A DNA stretch of 64,000 nt, from contig JAUHWG010000037.1 of the NCBI GenBank assembly GCA_030424595.1, positions 22,986-86,985 of the forward strand. The letters run 5' to 3'. The notes under the pieces are model-generated. The model was given only the letters and a program-made list of their open reading frames with translations. It was not told where the DNA came from and did no database searches. This stretch comes from Polyangia bacterium. GTDB lineage: Bacteria > Myxococcota_A > Polyangia > Nannocystales > Nannocystaceae. Shown here in pieces: positions 13,486 through 21,440 of the stretch (position 1 is the first letter of the stretch; each line of letters begins with the position of its first letter). A program made the translations under genes and the position numbers.

Positions 13486-14712
13486 CTAGCTCTCGAGGTT
13501 TAGTTCGATCTCGAGCAAGTCGGCAACCTCGACGATGGTCGAGGTCTGGACCCGGAGCGCCTCGATCGAGGCCTCCACCGAAGCCCGCGCGGGGGAGCCC
13601 TCAGGGGCCTGGATCGCCGCGTCGAAGGGGGCCGGGATCGACTCGATCGTCGCGACCGAGTGAGCCAGCTCCGAGCGCATCCGGGCGTCGAGGTCGGGAT
13701 CCAGGCGGGCGACCAGCTCGCTCAGCCCGGGCCCGTCCACGGCGCCGTAGCGGCCGAGGTAGACGTTCTCGATCCCGCGGGCGTTGGCGACCAGATCGTC
13801 GCGGGTGTTGTCGCTAAAGCAGGAGTGCTCGTCCTCCTGCTCGCGGGTCTCGAAGGCGACCGTCATCCGCTCTCCCGCGAGCTCTGCCCCGCTCAGGCTG
13901 CCCATCCCGAGGAGCATCTTCTGCACCGCGTCCTTGGGATCGCCGCCGGTGAAGGACGCCCGGTAGCCCTCCCCCTCGGCCCAAGCAGCGTCGACCGCCT
14001 TGAGATCGTCGACGAGCAGCTCCGTCACCACCGCGAGGTAGGTCCGACGCCGCTCCCCGTGCCCGCCGGTCCCCTCCGGCCCGTCGATGAAGTCGGTGTA
14101 GGGGCGAGCGCCGGGCCCAGACGCGTCGAGGTCCTGGCCCCAGAGGAGGAACTCGACGGCGTGCCAACCGGTCGAGATCGTGTCCTCGCCGAGCGCCTCG
14201 TTGGCCGCGCTGAGGGCCGCCGCGTCGATCGTCGGCATCCCCTCGGGATCGGCGATGAGCCCCGCATCCTCATCGCCGACGACGTAGTCGATGTAGGCTT
14301 CGTCGAGCGGCCAGGCGTTGATCCGGCCCTCGACCTCCTCGATCGGCCCGTCGTAGAAGCGGTAGACCTCGGTCTCGCCGTAGGGCGCGCGGGCGCTCAA
14401 CCAAGCAGCGCGGGCGTCGGCGAGGGTCGCCTCCTTGGGGTCTGCGAGGAGGGTGTCGATCGACGCCGCGAGCTCCTCCGCCGAGCTCACCGTCTCGCCG
14501 TAGTTCGCGGCGACCACCGCCCCGTAGTTGTCGACGACGGACTGGGCGGCGCTGCGGAATTCCGCGTCCTCCCACGGAGAAGCGCCGGGCTCCTCGTCGT
14601 TCACGCAGCCGGCGAGGCCCACAGCGACGAGGGCGCAGAGGAGCCGCGAGGTGCCCCAAAGGCCATCGGGACCGCCACGGAGCGGGAGGAGTTTGGTTGT
14701 GGAGGTCAGCAC
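13486..14712 (-). CDS. Imelysin-family lipoprotein, first gene of iron operon
   Basis: This gene encodes an imelysin (IrpA/EfeO-like) lipoprotein of 408 residues. The signal ends in the lipobox GLAGC, and the signature GWHAVEFLLWGQDLD keeps the conserved GxHxxE residues. I place the start at the GTG at 14712 rather than at an ATG about 110 nt further upstream, for two reasons: the extra residues do not look like a signal peptide, and a promoter with its -10 at 14719-14724 would begin transcription at this GTG. The gene heads a four-gene leftward operon with the DUF1111 protein, a second imelysin and the HTTM protein. Imelysins are periplasmic proteins usually induced by iron shortage. Confidence 0.9.
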   Translation of the reverse strand: MLTSTTKLLPLRGGPDGLWGTSRLLCALVAVGLAGCVNDEEPGASPWEDAEFRSAAQSVVDNYGAVVAANYGETVSSAEELAASIDTLLADPKEATLADARAAWLSARAPYGETEVYRFYDGPIEEVEGRINAWPLDEAYIDYVVGDEDAGLIADPEGMPTIDAAALSAANEALGEDTISTGWHAVEFLLWGQDLDASGPGARPYTDFIDGPEGTGGHGERRRTYLAVVTELLVDDLKAVDAAWAEGEGYRASFTGGDPKDAVQKMLLGMGSLSGAELAGERMTVAFETREQEDEHSCFSDNTRDDLVANARGIENVYLGRYGAVDGPGLSELVARLDPDLDARMRSELAHSVATIESIPAPFDAAIQAPEGSPARASVEASIEALRVQTSTIVEVADLLEIELNLES

Positions 14713-14718
14713 CGAGCT

Positions 14719-14747
14719 TTGATATTGAAAGTTGTTTTCAAAGTCAA
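14719..14747 (-). promoter_or_regulatory. Promoter of imelysin operon with Fur-like operator in the spacer
   Basis: Reading leftward: -35 TTGACT (14742-14747), a 17-bp spacer, then -10 TATCAA (14719-14724). The whole spacer (14725-14741) is a perfect inverted repeat, TTGAAA-ACAAC-TTTCAA. This resembles a 7-1-7 Fur box and would block polymerase when occupied. The predicted transcription start falls at or one base before the GTG at 14712, so the message should be leaderless. The boxes and symmetry are seen directly; Fur as the regulator is inferred from the iron-type operon. Confidence 0.6.
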
Positions 14748-14767
14748 GAAGTCTCGTCCGACGACCA

Positions 14768-14786
14768 AGCGCCCCCTCAGGGCGCT
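14768..14786. other. Inverted repeat AGCGCCC-N5-GGGCGCT in divergent promoter region
   Basis: A perfect 7-bp-arm inverted repeat lies between the leftward imelysin promoter and the PNGase F-like gene that starts rightward at 14816. It could be a second operator or a hairpin in the leader of the rightward gene. No U-tract follows, so it is not a good terminator. Confidence 0.35.
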
Positions 14787-14815
14787 CTGGGACGGTAAAT
14801 GACGTACTGTGGGAT

Positions 14816-15964
14816 ATGCGCATCGCACGGACCCCCGCCCTCACAGCGCTGCTCCTCCTCGGCCCCGCGATCGGCTGCACAGGCTCCGCAGAGGCGACGG
14901 CGACCGACGCCTCAACGACCGACGGCGCGACGACGACGGGTCCAGGCACGACCGGCAGCGAGAGCGACGCGACCACGGCAGCGGAGACCACCGGGACCAC
15001 CGGCGAGGTGCTGGTCCCCGGGGACGACGCGATAGTCCCGATCTTCGACGCCGAGCACATCTACTTCGGCTCGGAGAACCGGCGCCAGGTCGACGTCGAC
15101 GTCGCCCTCCCGGCGACCGGTGAGTACGACGCGATCACCCTCGACTTCGCCCTCTCCTGCCCGAACGGACGCTGCGATCACTGGGATCGCTACGGCACGA
15201 TCGGCGTCGTCCGCTGGCCGGGCGCCGAGGATGAGGGCTACGTCGAGGTCGCCCGCTTCATCACCGCCTATCGACTGCCGGCGAGCTGGTCCCTCGACGT
15301 CACCGACCTCCGCCCGCTCCTCAAGGGCGACGCGACGATCCGCGTCTTCATCGACACCTGGGTCGGCCCGGGCCACGAGCAGGGCGAGGGCTGGCTGGTC
15401 GACGCGAGCCTCGACTTCCGCGGCGGGATCCCGACCCCGCGGCCGATCGAGGTCTTCCCGCTCTGGTACCAGAGCTTCTCCTACGGCGATCCCAACGCGC
15501 CGGTCGACACCCAGGTCACAGCCCAGAGCTTCACCCCGCCGGCCGACGCGACGAGCTTCGCCCTCCGCAGCCACATCACCGGCCACGGCTTCGGCAACCT
15601 CGACAACTGCGCAGAGTTCTGCCCGCGGATCCACGGCTACCAGCTCAACGACCAGGGCGGCTTTGCCCGCAGCGTCTGGCGCGATGACTGCCCAGAGACC
15701 GCGGTCCCCGATCAGCTCGGCACCTGGACCTACCCGCGCGCCGGCTGGTGCCCGGGCGCCGACGTGATCCCCTGGACCATGGACGCGACCGCCGACGTCC
15801 TACCGGGCGTCGAGAACACCGTGGTCTACGGCGTCGACGACTACATCAACAGCTGCCGCCCCGAGGCTGAGCCCTGCACCGGCTGTGTCGCCGGAGCGAG
15901 CTGCGACGACGGTCACGGCCAGCCCTACTACTACATGTCCGCGCTGATGATCGCGTACCAGTAG
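14816..15964 (+). CDS. PNGase F-like lipoprotein (peptide N-glycosidase fold)
   Basis: The ATG at 14816 gives a lipoprotein signal with lipobox AIGC (Cys21), then a Thr/Ala-rich linker of about 70 residues and a domain pair like bacterial peptide-N4-(N-acetyl-beta-glucosaminyl)asparagine amidase F. Recognisable blocks are DFALSCPNGRCDHWDRYGTI, SLDVTDLRPLLKGDATIRVFIDTW, the C-terminal-domain segment ITGHGFGNLDNCAEFCPR and the hallmark RAGWCPGADVIPWTMD. PNGase F releases N-glycans from glycoproteins; a surface-anchored form in a predator would suit prey glycoproteins, but enzyme activity is inferred. Several cysteines suggest disulfides. It is transcribed divergently from the iron operon, with about 70 bp between the two promoter elements. 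Confidence 0.82.
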   Translation: MRIARTPALTALLLLGPAIGCTGSAEATATDASTTDGATTTGPGTTGSESDATTAAETTGTTGEVLVPGDDAIVPIFDAEHIYFGSENRRQVDVDVALPATGEYDAITLDFALSCPNGRCDHWDRYGTIGVVRWPGAEDEGYVEVARFITAYRLPASWSLDVTDLRPLLKGDATIRVFIDTWVGPGHEQGEGWLVDASLDFRGGIPTPRPIEVFPLWYQSFSYGDPNAPVDTQVTAQSFTPPADATSFALRSHITGHGFGNLDNCAEFCPRIHGYQLNDQGGFARSVWRDDCPETAVPDQLGTWTYPRAGWCPGADVIPWTMDATADVLPGVENTVVYGVDDYINSCRPEAEPCTGCVAGASCDDGHGQPYYYMSALMIAYQ

Positions 15965-16044
15965 CCGGCGCCGCCGGACCGCAGCCGCTCGGCGATGCGG
16001 ATAGGCCCCGGCGGACGCTCCGGGGTTCGCCGACGTCGACGCTG

Positions 16045-16392
16045 TTAGGGTCGCCGCCAGCGGGCGACGAGCGGCGGCTTCCGGACAAACCATGATCGCC
16101 AGAGCGCCTCGTCGATCCCGGCGGGCGCGAGCGTCCGCGGACCGACGATCCCGAAGAGCCCGAGGCGCCGCCAACGTAGCGCCCCGGACCAGAGCACCTC
16201 ACCGTCATCGCCGATGATCGTCAGCCTGTCGCCGCCGTCGAGGCGCCGCATCAACCCCCGATCCCAGCGCTCATCTCCGTCGGGAGAGCGCCCCTGGAAG
16301 ACCAGCCAGGGCGGCTCCTCCATCCCCTGCTCCCAGAAGGTGCTGATCCAGCCTCGCTCTTCGGGCACCGGGGCTTCGTCGATCTGAGCCAT
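16045..16392 (-). CDS. Small hypothetical protein
   Basis: A 115-residue protein without a family I recognise. It is rich in Trp (for example RGWISTFWEQGMEEPPWLVFQ and EALWRSWFVRKPPL) and has no signal peptide or cysteine. The ATG at 16392 lies 3 nt after the stop of the DUF779 gene, so it is the third gene of the aldehyde dehydrogenase operon. The tight spacing and protein-like composition support a real gene. An aldehyde-related accessory role is only guilt by association. Confidence 0.65.
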   Translation of the reverse strand: MAQIDEAPVPEERGWISTFWEQGMEEPPWLVFQGRSPDGDERWDRGLMRRLDGGDRLTIIGDDGEVLWSGALRWRRLGLFGIVGPRTLAPAGIDEALWRSWFVRKPPLVARWRRP

Positions 16393-16395
16393 GGA

Positions 16396-16797
16396 TCAGT
16401 CCACGCCCGCGCCGTCCGCCGGCCCGTCCCCGTCTTCGTCTTCGTCTTCGTCTTCGTCCTGGTCCGGGACCGCGCAGAGGTCGGAGCGCGTCAAGAAGCG
16501 GAGCCCGCGGGGGGCCTCGATCGAGAAGCCCGCGCCCCGCCCTGGGACCACGTCCAGGAGCAGCACCGTGTGCTGCCACAGCTCCCACTGCGCCCTGCCG
16601 ATGTAGAACTCGCAGCCCTCGACGACGCCCAGGAGTACGTCCGCCGGCCCCGTCAGGAACTCCCCGGCCGGGTAGCACATCGGCGAGGAGCCGTCACAGC
16701 AGCCGCCGGACTGATGAAACATCAGCTCGCCGTGCTCCGCCCGGAGCTCACGGATGAGCTCGCGGGCGGCATCGGTCGCGCTTACTCGCTCGGCCAT
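16396..16797 (-). CDS. DUF779 family protein
   Basis: The 133-residue protein matches DUF779, a small family almost always encoded next to AldB/ExaC-type aldehyde dehydrogenases. The characteristic block MFHQSGGCCDGSSPMCYP is present with its adjacent cysteines, followed by GCEFYIGRAQWELWQHTVLLLDV and the RGLRFLTR end. It starts 7 nt after the dehydrogenase gene. The C-terminus is extended by an acidic run of alternating Asp and Glu from a short (GTCTTC)n-type repeat on the + strand, absent from typical members. The biochemical role of DUF779 is unknown. Confidence 0.9.
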   Translation of the reverse strand: MAERVSATDAARELIRELRAEHGELMFHQSGGCCDGSSPMCYPAGEFLTGPADVLLGVVEGCEFYIGRAQWELWQHTVLLLDVVPGRGAGFSIEAPRGLRFLTRSDLCAVPDQDEDEDEDEDGDGPADGAGVD

Positions 16798-16803
16798 CCG
16801 CGC

Positions 16804-18324
16804 CTAGAAGAAGCCGAGCTTGTTCGGGTCGTAGGAGACGAGGACGTTCTTCGTCCGCTGGTAATGGGCCAGCATCATCTTGTGGTTCTCGCGGCCGATC
16901 CCCGAGTGCTTGTAGCCGCCGAAGGAGGCGCCCGCCGGGTAGAGGTGATAGCAGTTGCTCCACACCCGGCCGGCCTCGATCGCCCGCGCCGCCCGGTAGG
17001 CGGTGTTGACCTCGCGGGTCCAGACCCCAGCTCCGAGCCCGTAGAGGGTGTCGTTGGCGATGTCGATCGCCTGGTCGTAGTCGCTGAAGCGGGTGACCGA
17101 GACGACAGGTCCGAAGATCTCCTCCTGGAAGACCCGCATCTTGTTGTGACCGGCGAAGATCGTCGGCTGGACGTAGTAGCCGCCCTCCAGGTCTCCGCCG
17201 AGCTCCGCCCGACCGCCGCCGCAGAGCAGCTCGGCGCCCTCCTTCTTGCCGATGTCCAAGTAGGAGAGGATCTTCTCCAGCTGATCGTTGCTCGCCTGGG
17301 CCCCCATCATCACCGTGGGATCGAGCGGGTTGCCCAGCTTGATCGCCTTGGTCCGGGCGACCGCCGCCTCCATGAAGGGCCCGTAGATCGAGTCCTGGAT
17401 GAGGGCCCGCGACGGACAGGTGCAGACCTCGCCCTGGTTGAGGGCGAAGAGCGTGAAGCCCTCCAGCGCCTTGTCGCGGAAGGCGTCGTCGGCCGACCAG
17501 ACGTCCTCGAAGAAGACGTTGGGGCTCTTGCCGCCGAGCTCCAGGGTCACCGGGATCAGGTTCTGGCTGGCGTACTGCATGATCAGCCGGCCGGTGGTGG
17601 TCTCGCCGGTGAAGGCGACCTTCGCGACCCTCGGGTTTTGAGCCAGCGGCTTGCCGGCCTCGACGCCGAAGCCGTTGATCACGTTGAGCACCCCGGGCGG
17701 CAGGAGATCGCCGATCAGCTCCATCAGCACCAGGATCGTCGCCGGTGTCTGCTCCGCCGGCTTGAGGACGACGCAGTTGCCGGCGGCCAGCGCCGGCGCC
17801 AGCTTCCACGCCGCCATCAGCAGCGGGAAGTTCCAGGGGATGATCTGCGCGACCACGCCGAGCGGCTCGTGGAAGTGATAGGCGACGGTGTTGTCGTCGA
17901 TGATCCCCGCGCCGTGCTCCTGGGCACGGATCACGCTGGCGAAGTAGCGAAAGTGATCGACCGTCAGCGGCAGATCCGCGGCGAGGGTCTCACGGACGGC
18001 CTTGCCGTTGTCCCAGGTCTCCGCGACCGCGAGCATCTCGAGGTTCGCCTCGATCCGATCGGCGATCTTGTTCAGGATCGCCGAGCGCTCGGTCACCGAG
18101 GTCGCGGCCCAGGCAGCCTTCGCCGTGTGCGCGGCGTCGAGGGCCTTCTCCACGTCCTCCGCGGAGGAGCGCGCGATCTCGCAGAAGGGGCGCCCGTTCA
18201 CCGGGGAGATGTTCTCGAAATAGAGCCCCTTCACCGGCGCGACCCATTCGCCGCCGATGTAGTTCTCGTAGCGGGATCGGAAGGAGACGATGCTGTCAGG
18301 ACTATTCGGTGGAGCGTAGGTCAT
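16804..18324 (-). CDS. Aldehyde dehydrogenase, AldB/ExaC type
   Basis: A 506-residue NAD(P)-dependent aldehyde dehydrogenase that oxidises aldehydes (acetaldehyde-like or aromatic) to acids. The motifs include the Rossmann/substrate region IPWNFPLLMAAWKLAPALAA, GFGVEAGKPLAQNP, VAFTGETTTGR, the general base region VTLELGGKSPN (Glu) and the catalytic Cys in NQGEVCTCPSRALIQ. The EEIFGPVVSV and SGIGRENHKMMLAHYQ ends are typical of the AldB/ExaC clade. The start at 18324 (MTYAPPNSPDS) matches the usual N-terminus. It is followed by DUF779 and a small gene in one operon. The assignment is firm; the natural substrate is not known. Confidence 0.96.
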   Translation of the reverse strand: MTYAPPNSPDSIVSFRSRYENYIGGEWVAPVKGLYFENISPVNGRPFCEIARSSAEDVEKALDAAHTAKAAWAATSVTERSAILNKIADRIEANLEMLAVAETWDNGKAVRETLAADLPLTVDHFRYFASVIRAQEHGAGIIDDNTVAYHFHEPLGVVAQIIPWNFPLLMAAWKLAPALAAGNCVVLKPAEQTPATILVLMELIGDLLPPGVLNVINGFGVEAGKPLAQNPRVAKVAFTGETTTGRLIMQYASQNLIPVTLELGGKSPNVFFEDVWSADDAFRDKALEGFTLFALNQGEVCTCPSRALIQDSIYGPFMEAAVARTKAIKLGNPLDPTVMMGAQASNDQLEKILSYLDIGKKEGAELLCGGGRAELGGDLEGGYYVQPTIFAGHNKMRVFQEEIFGPVVSVTRFSDYDQAIDIANDTLYGLGAGVWTREVNTAYRAARAIEAGRVWSNCYHLYPAGASFGGYKHSGIGRENHKMMLAHYQRTKNVLVSYDPNKLGFF

Positions 18325-18491
18325 CCGGGCCTCAATTCTCACGACGGCGAGGGGACCGTCGCCAACCTCCAACTATGTACCGCGGGCACATCACGCCGGG
18401 AACTAGAAACCTCGCGGCTCATGCAGACCCCACACAGTGCTCGCCCCCGACCCTCAGCGGTCAACGCCCATAGGCGAGCGCACCATCACCC

Positions 18492-19700
18492 TCACAGCCG
18501 CAATGGCAGCTCGCGGAGCCCACGGATGAGGCTCGCTCGACGCCACTGCAAACGACCCCTCGGCACCCGCAGCTCGATCTCCGGGAATCGACGGAGAAGT
18601 GCATTAATTGCGAGCTTCCCCTCCATTCTTGCAAGGGGCGCCCCCAGGCAATAGTGCACACCGAGGCCGAACGCGAGGTGGCGGTTCGGCGTCCGGGTGA
18701 TGTCGAGCTGGTCTGCCCGCTCGAAGGCACGCGGGTCGCGGTTGGCCGCGGCGATCAGCGGCATCACCATCTCACCGCGACGGATCATCCGACCGTGGAG
18801 CTCGAAGGTCTCCCGGGCGTGGCGCGGCGACACCTGCGAGACCGGGTTGGCGTAGCGCAGCAGCTCCTCGACCGCGCCGTCGATGAGCGTCGGATCCTCG
18901 CGCAGCTTCGCCAGCTCGCCGGGGTGATCGAGGAGCGCCAAGACGCCATTGCCGAGGAGGTTGACCGTCGTCTCATGACCGGCGAGGAGGAGGAGGAAGA
19001 TCATCGCCGCGACCTCGTCATCGGTCAGGCGCTCGCCGTCAGCCTCCGCCTGGAGGAGCGCGCTGACCAGATCGGAGCCCGGCCGCGAGCGCTTCTCCGC
19101 GACCTGGCGGCGGAGAAACGAGATCAGCTTGATCGTGTTGCGGGCGCCCATCACGAGGCCCGGAATGCCCTTGTCCGCCAGCTCCATGAAGCGGTTGGTC
19201 AGGGTGTGAAAGCCTCGCTGGTCCTCCTCGCGCACCCCCATCATCTCGGAGATGATCCGCAGCGGAACCGGCAGGGCGAAGTCCTCGATGAGCTCCGCGC
19301 GGCCGCGCGATGCGTTGGTCGCGAGCACGTCGAGGCGCTCCTCGATCACCGCCTCGACGCTGCTCCGCAGGGCCTCGATCCTTCGCGGCGTAAAGGCCAC
19401 TTGGACCAGCGCCCGCAGGCGTCGGTGCGCCGCACCATCGGCGGTGATCATGCTGTCGATGAAGGGCCGAAGTGAGCTCGGCAGCCACTTCGGCGTCCCC
19501 TTACCGTCGCCGACGCTCGCCCGACCGTTGGCCAAGCGCGGGTCGCGAAAGGCGTTCGAGACGTCATCGTAGCGGCTCAGGTACGAGACGACCCCGATCA
19601 TCGGCCGATAGACCCGATGCACAGGATCGTGCTCCCGGAGGTGCGCAAACGTCGGATAGGGATCTCGACGAACCCGAGGTGCGTTGAGCTTCAGCTTCAT
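18492..19700 (-). CDS. Cytochrome P450
   Basis: This bacterial class I-type P450 has 402 residues. The I-helix oxygen-activation motif LLLAGHETT, the K-helix ExxR within EELLRYANP, and the haem-ligand loop FGLGVHYCLGAPLARMEG with the Cys thiolate are all present. The N-terminus MKLKLNAPRVRRDPYPTFAHLREHDPVH is normal for soluble P450s, so I use the ATG at 19700; an in-frame ATG at 19751 would add 17 residues. No ferredoxin or ferredoxin reductase gene is adjacent, so redox partners lie elsewhere. It faces no obvious biosynthetic cluster, and the substrate is unknown. A 167-bp gap separates it from the aldehyde dehydrogenase gene downstream. Confidence 0.96.
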   Translation of the reverse strand: MKLKLNAPRVRRDPYPTFAHLREHDPVHRVYRPMIGVVSYLSRYDDVSNAFRDPRLANGRASVGDGKGTPKWLPSSLRPFIDSMITADGAAHRRLRALVQVAFTPRRIEALRSSVEAVIEERLDVLATNASRGRAELIEDFALPVPLRIISEMMGVREEDQRGFHTLTNRFMELADKGIPGLVMGARNTIKLISFLRRQVAEKRSRPGSDLVSALLQAEADGERLTDDEVAAMIFLLLLAGHETTVNLLGNGVLALLDHPGELAKLREDPTLIDGAVEELLRYANPVSQVSPRHARETFELHGRMIRRGEMVMPLIAAANRDPRAFERADQLDITRTPNRHLAFGLGVHYCLGAPLARMEGKLAINALLRRFPEIELRVPRGRLQWRRASLIRGLRELPLRL

Positions 19701-19848
19701 GGGGGACCAACTCGCACAGAGTGTACGCCTGTCCCACAGGAGTAGATCCATGACGCCGGCCGTGGGCTCGGCGAGGAGCGCCAGCGCCCGGAGTGCGAGG
19801 GATCGCTCGAGAACCTGCGCGCACAGGTCGCGATGACGCGAGCCCGGC

Positions 19849-21429
19849 TCACTCGAAACAGCGGCGAAGGACCTCGTCGAGCGCGGACCTAAGGCCCGCC
19901 GGAGTACGGACGTCGAGCTCGGCCTCGTCATCGATCCGCCAGCTCGCATCGCCGACGCGGACCCAGGCCCGCGCCCCCGCGCTCGCCTCACGCCCGTGGC
20001 TCGAGAAGATGATGAGCCCCCGCGGCGAGACCTCGCTGTACTCGCGGACAGTCGACATCGTCACCCGTCCGTGGGCGATCTCATCGGCGAGCGTAAGCGC
20101 GAGGAGGGCCGACTCCTCCTCGATCACGGGCGCGTCCTCACTCTCCCGCCAACAGAGGCGGACGGTCGCGCCGGAGGGCCCGAAGATGTCGACCAGATCC
20201 GCCTGCAGGCGGAGGCTCGCGGCCTCGACGAGCACCAAGGTCTGAGCGTCGAGCTCGGGGTGCTTGTGGCGAAGCTCGGCAGGGGAGTCGATGACGATGT
20301 TGAGCTCGCGGCGCTGATCAAAGAGCGGGCTCTCATCGCGGGTGTAGAAGAGCAGCTCCCCCTGGGCGTAGCGAACGTCGAAGAGATCGATCGATCCGCC
20401 CATCAGCTCGCGCCCCTCGCCGACGTAGCCGACCTCAGAGCGGACGAGGTTCTCAAAGCGGCCGCGGTTGCTCAGCGAGTCGAAGCCGCCGGCCGGGTAG
20501 TGGCTAGAGTCGTCCTCGTCGACCGGGACCTCCTGCGCCCGCCGTCGGAAAGAGGCGCCGAGCCCCGGATGAATCGGCCCGACCTGGGCGCTGACACGAT
20601 GGATCTCGCGCAGCGCGAGGCGGGCGGACTCGCTGGGGAGGGCGCCTAGGTGGGCGATCTCCCAGAGGTCTGCGGCGTTGAAGAGGCGCTCGTCGCCGAG
20701 GCCCTGGAGGAGCCGCTCGCGCTGCCCCAAGACCCACTCGCGCCAGGCCTCGTCGACCGGCGGGGCCTCCCAGGCGGAGAAGCGCGCAGGCCACTGGGAG
20801 AGGCGGACGGCGAGCTCACGGCCGAAGGATCGGAGGTGAGCGGGATTGCCGTGGGCGAGCTCTGCGTCCCCTGCGGCCCGCCCCAGCGCGAGGCCGACAG
20901 CGTGCGCGACGGCCCGCGGCTGGAGCTCGCCGTCGAGGGCCGCGATCGCGACGTGCACGTCGAACACCGAGGGGTCGAGGATCCAGCGCCCGAGCACCCG
21001 GTCCTCGTACTCGAGCCGCGCCCGCCGCTCCTCCTCTGGCCAGTCGGCCAGGTCGACCCCCGAGGCGAAGGGGAAGCTCCGCCCCTCGACGAGCAGGGTC
21101 CCGAGATCGTGGACGAGGTCGAGGGGGACGGAGTCGAGGCCCGACTCCCAGAGGCTCCGCAACCAGCCGAGCGCCCGCGGCAGGGACTCGCTCGCCTCGC
21201 CGCCGTAGCCGATGAAGTACGCCCAGGCCTGGACCGCTGGTTGCAGCTCCTCCTTGCTGATCCGCTGAGACACCGGCGCCGAGGATATCGCCTCGCCTGC
21301 CGATCCCGCGACCGATCCCGCGGCCGATCCCGCGGCCGATCCCGCGACCACTCCCGCGACCACTCCCGCGACCACTCCCGCGACCACTCCCGCGACAATT
21401 GCCTCGCCACGCGCGGCCCCAGGGTCCAT
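19849..21429 (-). CDS. vWA-like component of an FtsH-vWA-MoxR type system
   Basis: This protein of about 526 residues has an N-terminal Ala-Gly-Val repeat, a helical middle and a C-terminal part that I read as a degenerate von Willebrand A domain. The block YPAGGFDSLSNRGRFENLV, then DLFDVRYAQGELLFYTRDES, recalls proteins of MoxR/vWA ternary systems. It leads into a strand-helix-strand pattern (ELNIVIDSPAEL, LVEAASLRLQADLVDIFGPS, GATVRLCW). The metal-ion DxSxS motif is reduced to DSPAE, so metal binding is probably lost. The N-terminus is uncertain: ATG 21429 includes the 12-bp repeat, while GTG 21273 (MSQRISKEELQPA) would start after it. It lies on the same strand as the MoxR operon, beyond one opposite-strand gene. 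Confidence 0.7.
   Translation of the reverse strand: MDPGAARGEAIVAGVVAGVVAGVVAGVVAGSAAGSAAGSVAGSAGEAISSAPVSQRISKEELQPAVQAWAYFIGYGGEASESLPRALGWLRSLWESGLDSVPLDLVHDLGTLLVEGRSFPFASGVDLADWPEEERRARLEYEDRVLGRWILDPSVFDVHVAIAALDGELQPRAVAHAVGLALGRAAGDAELAHGNPAHLRSFGRELAVRLSQWPARFSAWEAPPVDEAWREWVLGQRERLLQGLGDERLFNAADLWEIAHLGALPSESARLALREIHRVSAQVGPIHPGLGASFRRRAQEVPVDEDDSSHYPAGGFDSLSNRGRFENLVRSEVGYVGEGRELMGGSIDLFDVRYAQGELLFYTRDESPLFDQRRELNIVIDSPAELRHKHPELDAQTLVLVEAASLRLQADLVDIFGPSGATVRLCWRESEDAPVIEEESALLALTLADEIAHGRVTMSTVREYSEVSPRGLIIFSSHGREASAGARAWVRVGDASWRIDDEAELDVRTPAGLRSALDEVLRRCFE
21299..21404. repeat. 12-bp tandem repeat, units CGATCCCGCGAC and CACTCCCGCGAC
   Basis: About nine tandem 12-bp units in two sub-types sit at the 5' end of the vWA-like gene. 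If translated they give VAGV/SAAG tetrapeptides. The array lies 40 bp from the divergent gene start at 21441, so it may act in the intergenic promoter region rather than in the protein. Confidence 0.88.
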
Positions 21430-21440
21430 GCTCCACGGCG

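Noticed and set aside
14713..15060. Longer imelysin start at the ATG near 14820 or 15060
   Set aside because: It would overlap the PNGase-like gene head-on, remove the lipoprotein signal from the N-terminus and lie upstream of the predicted promoter.
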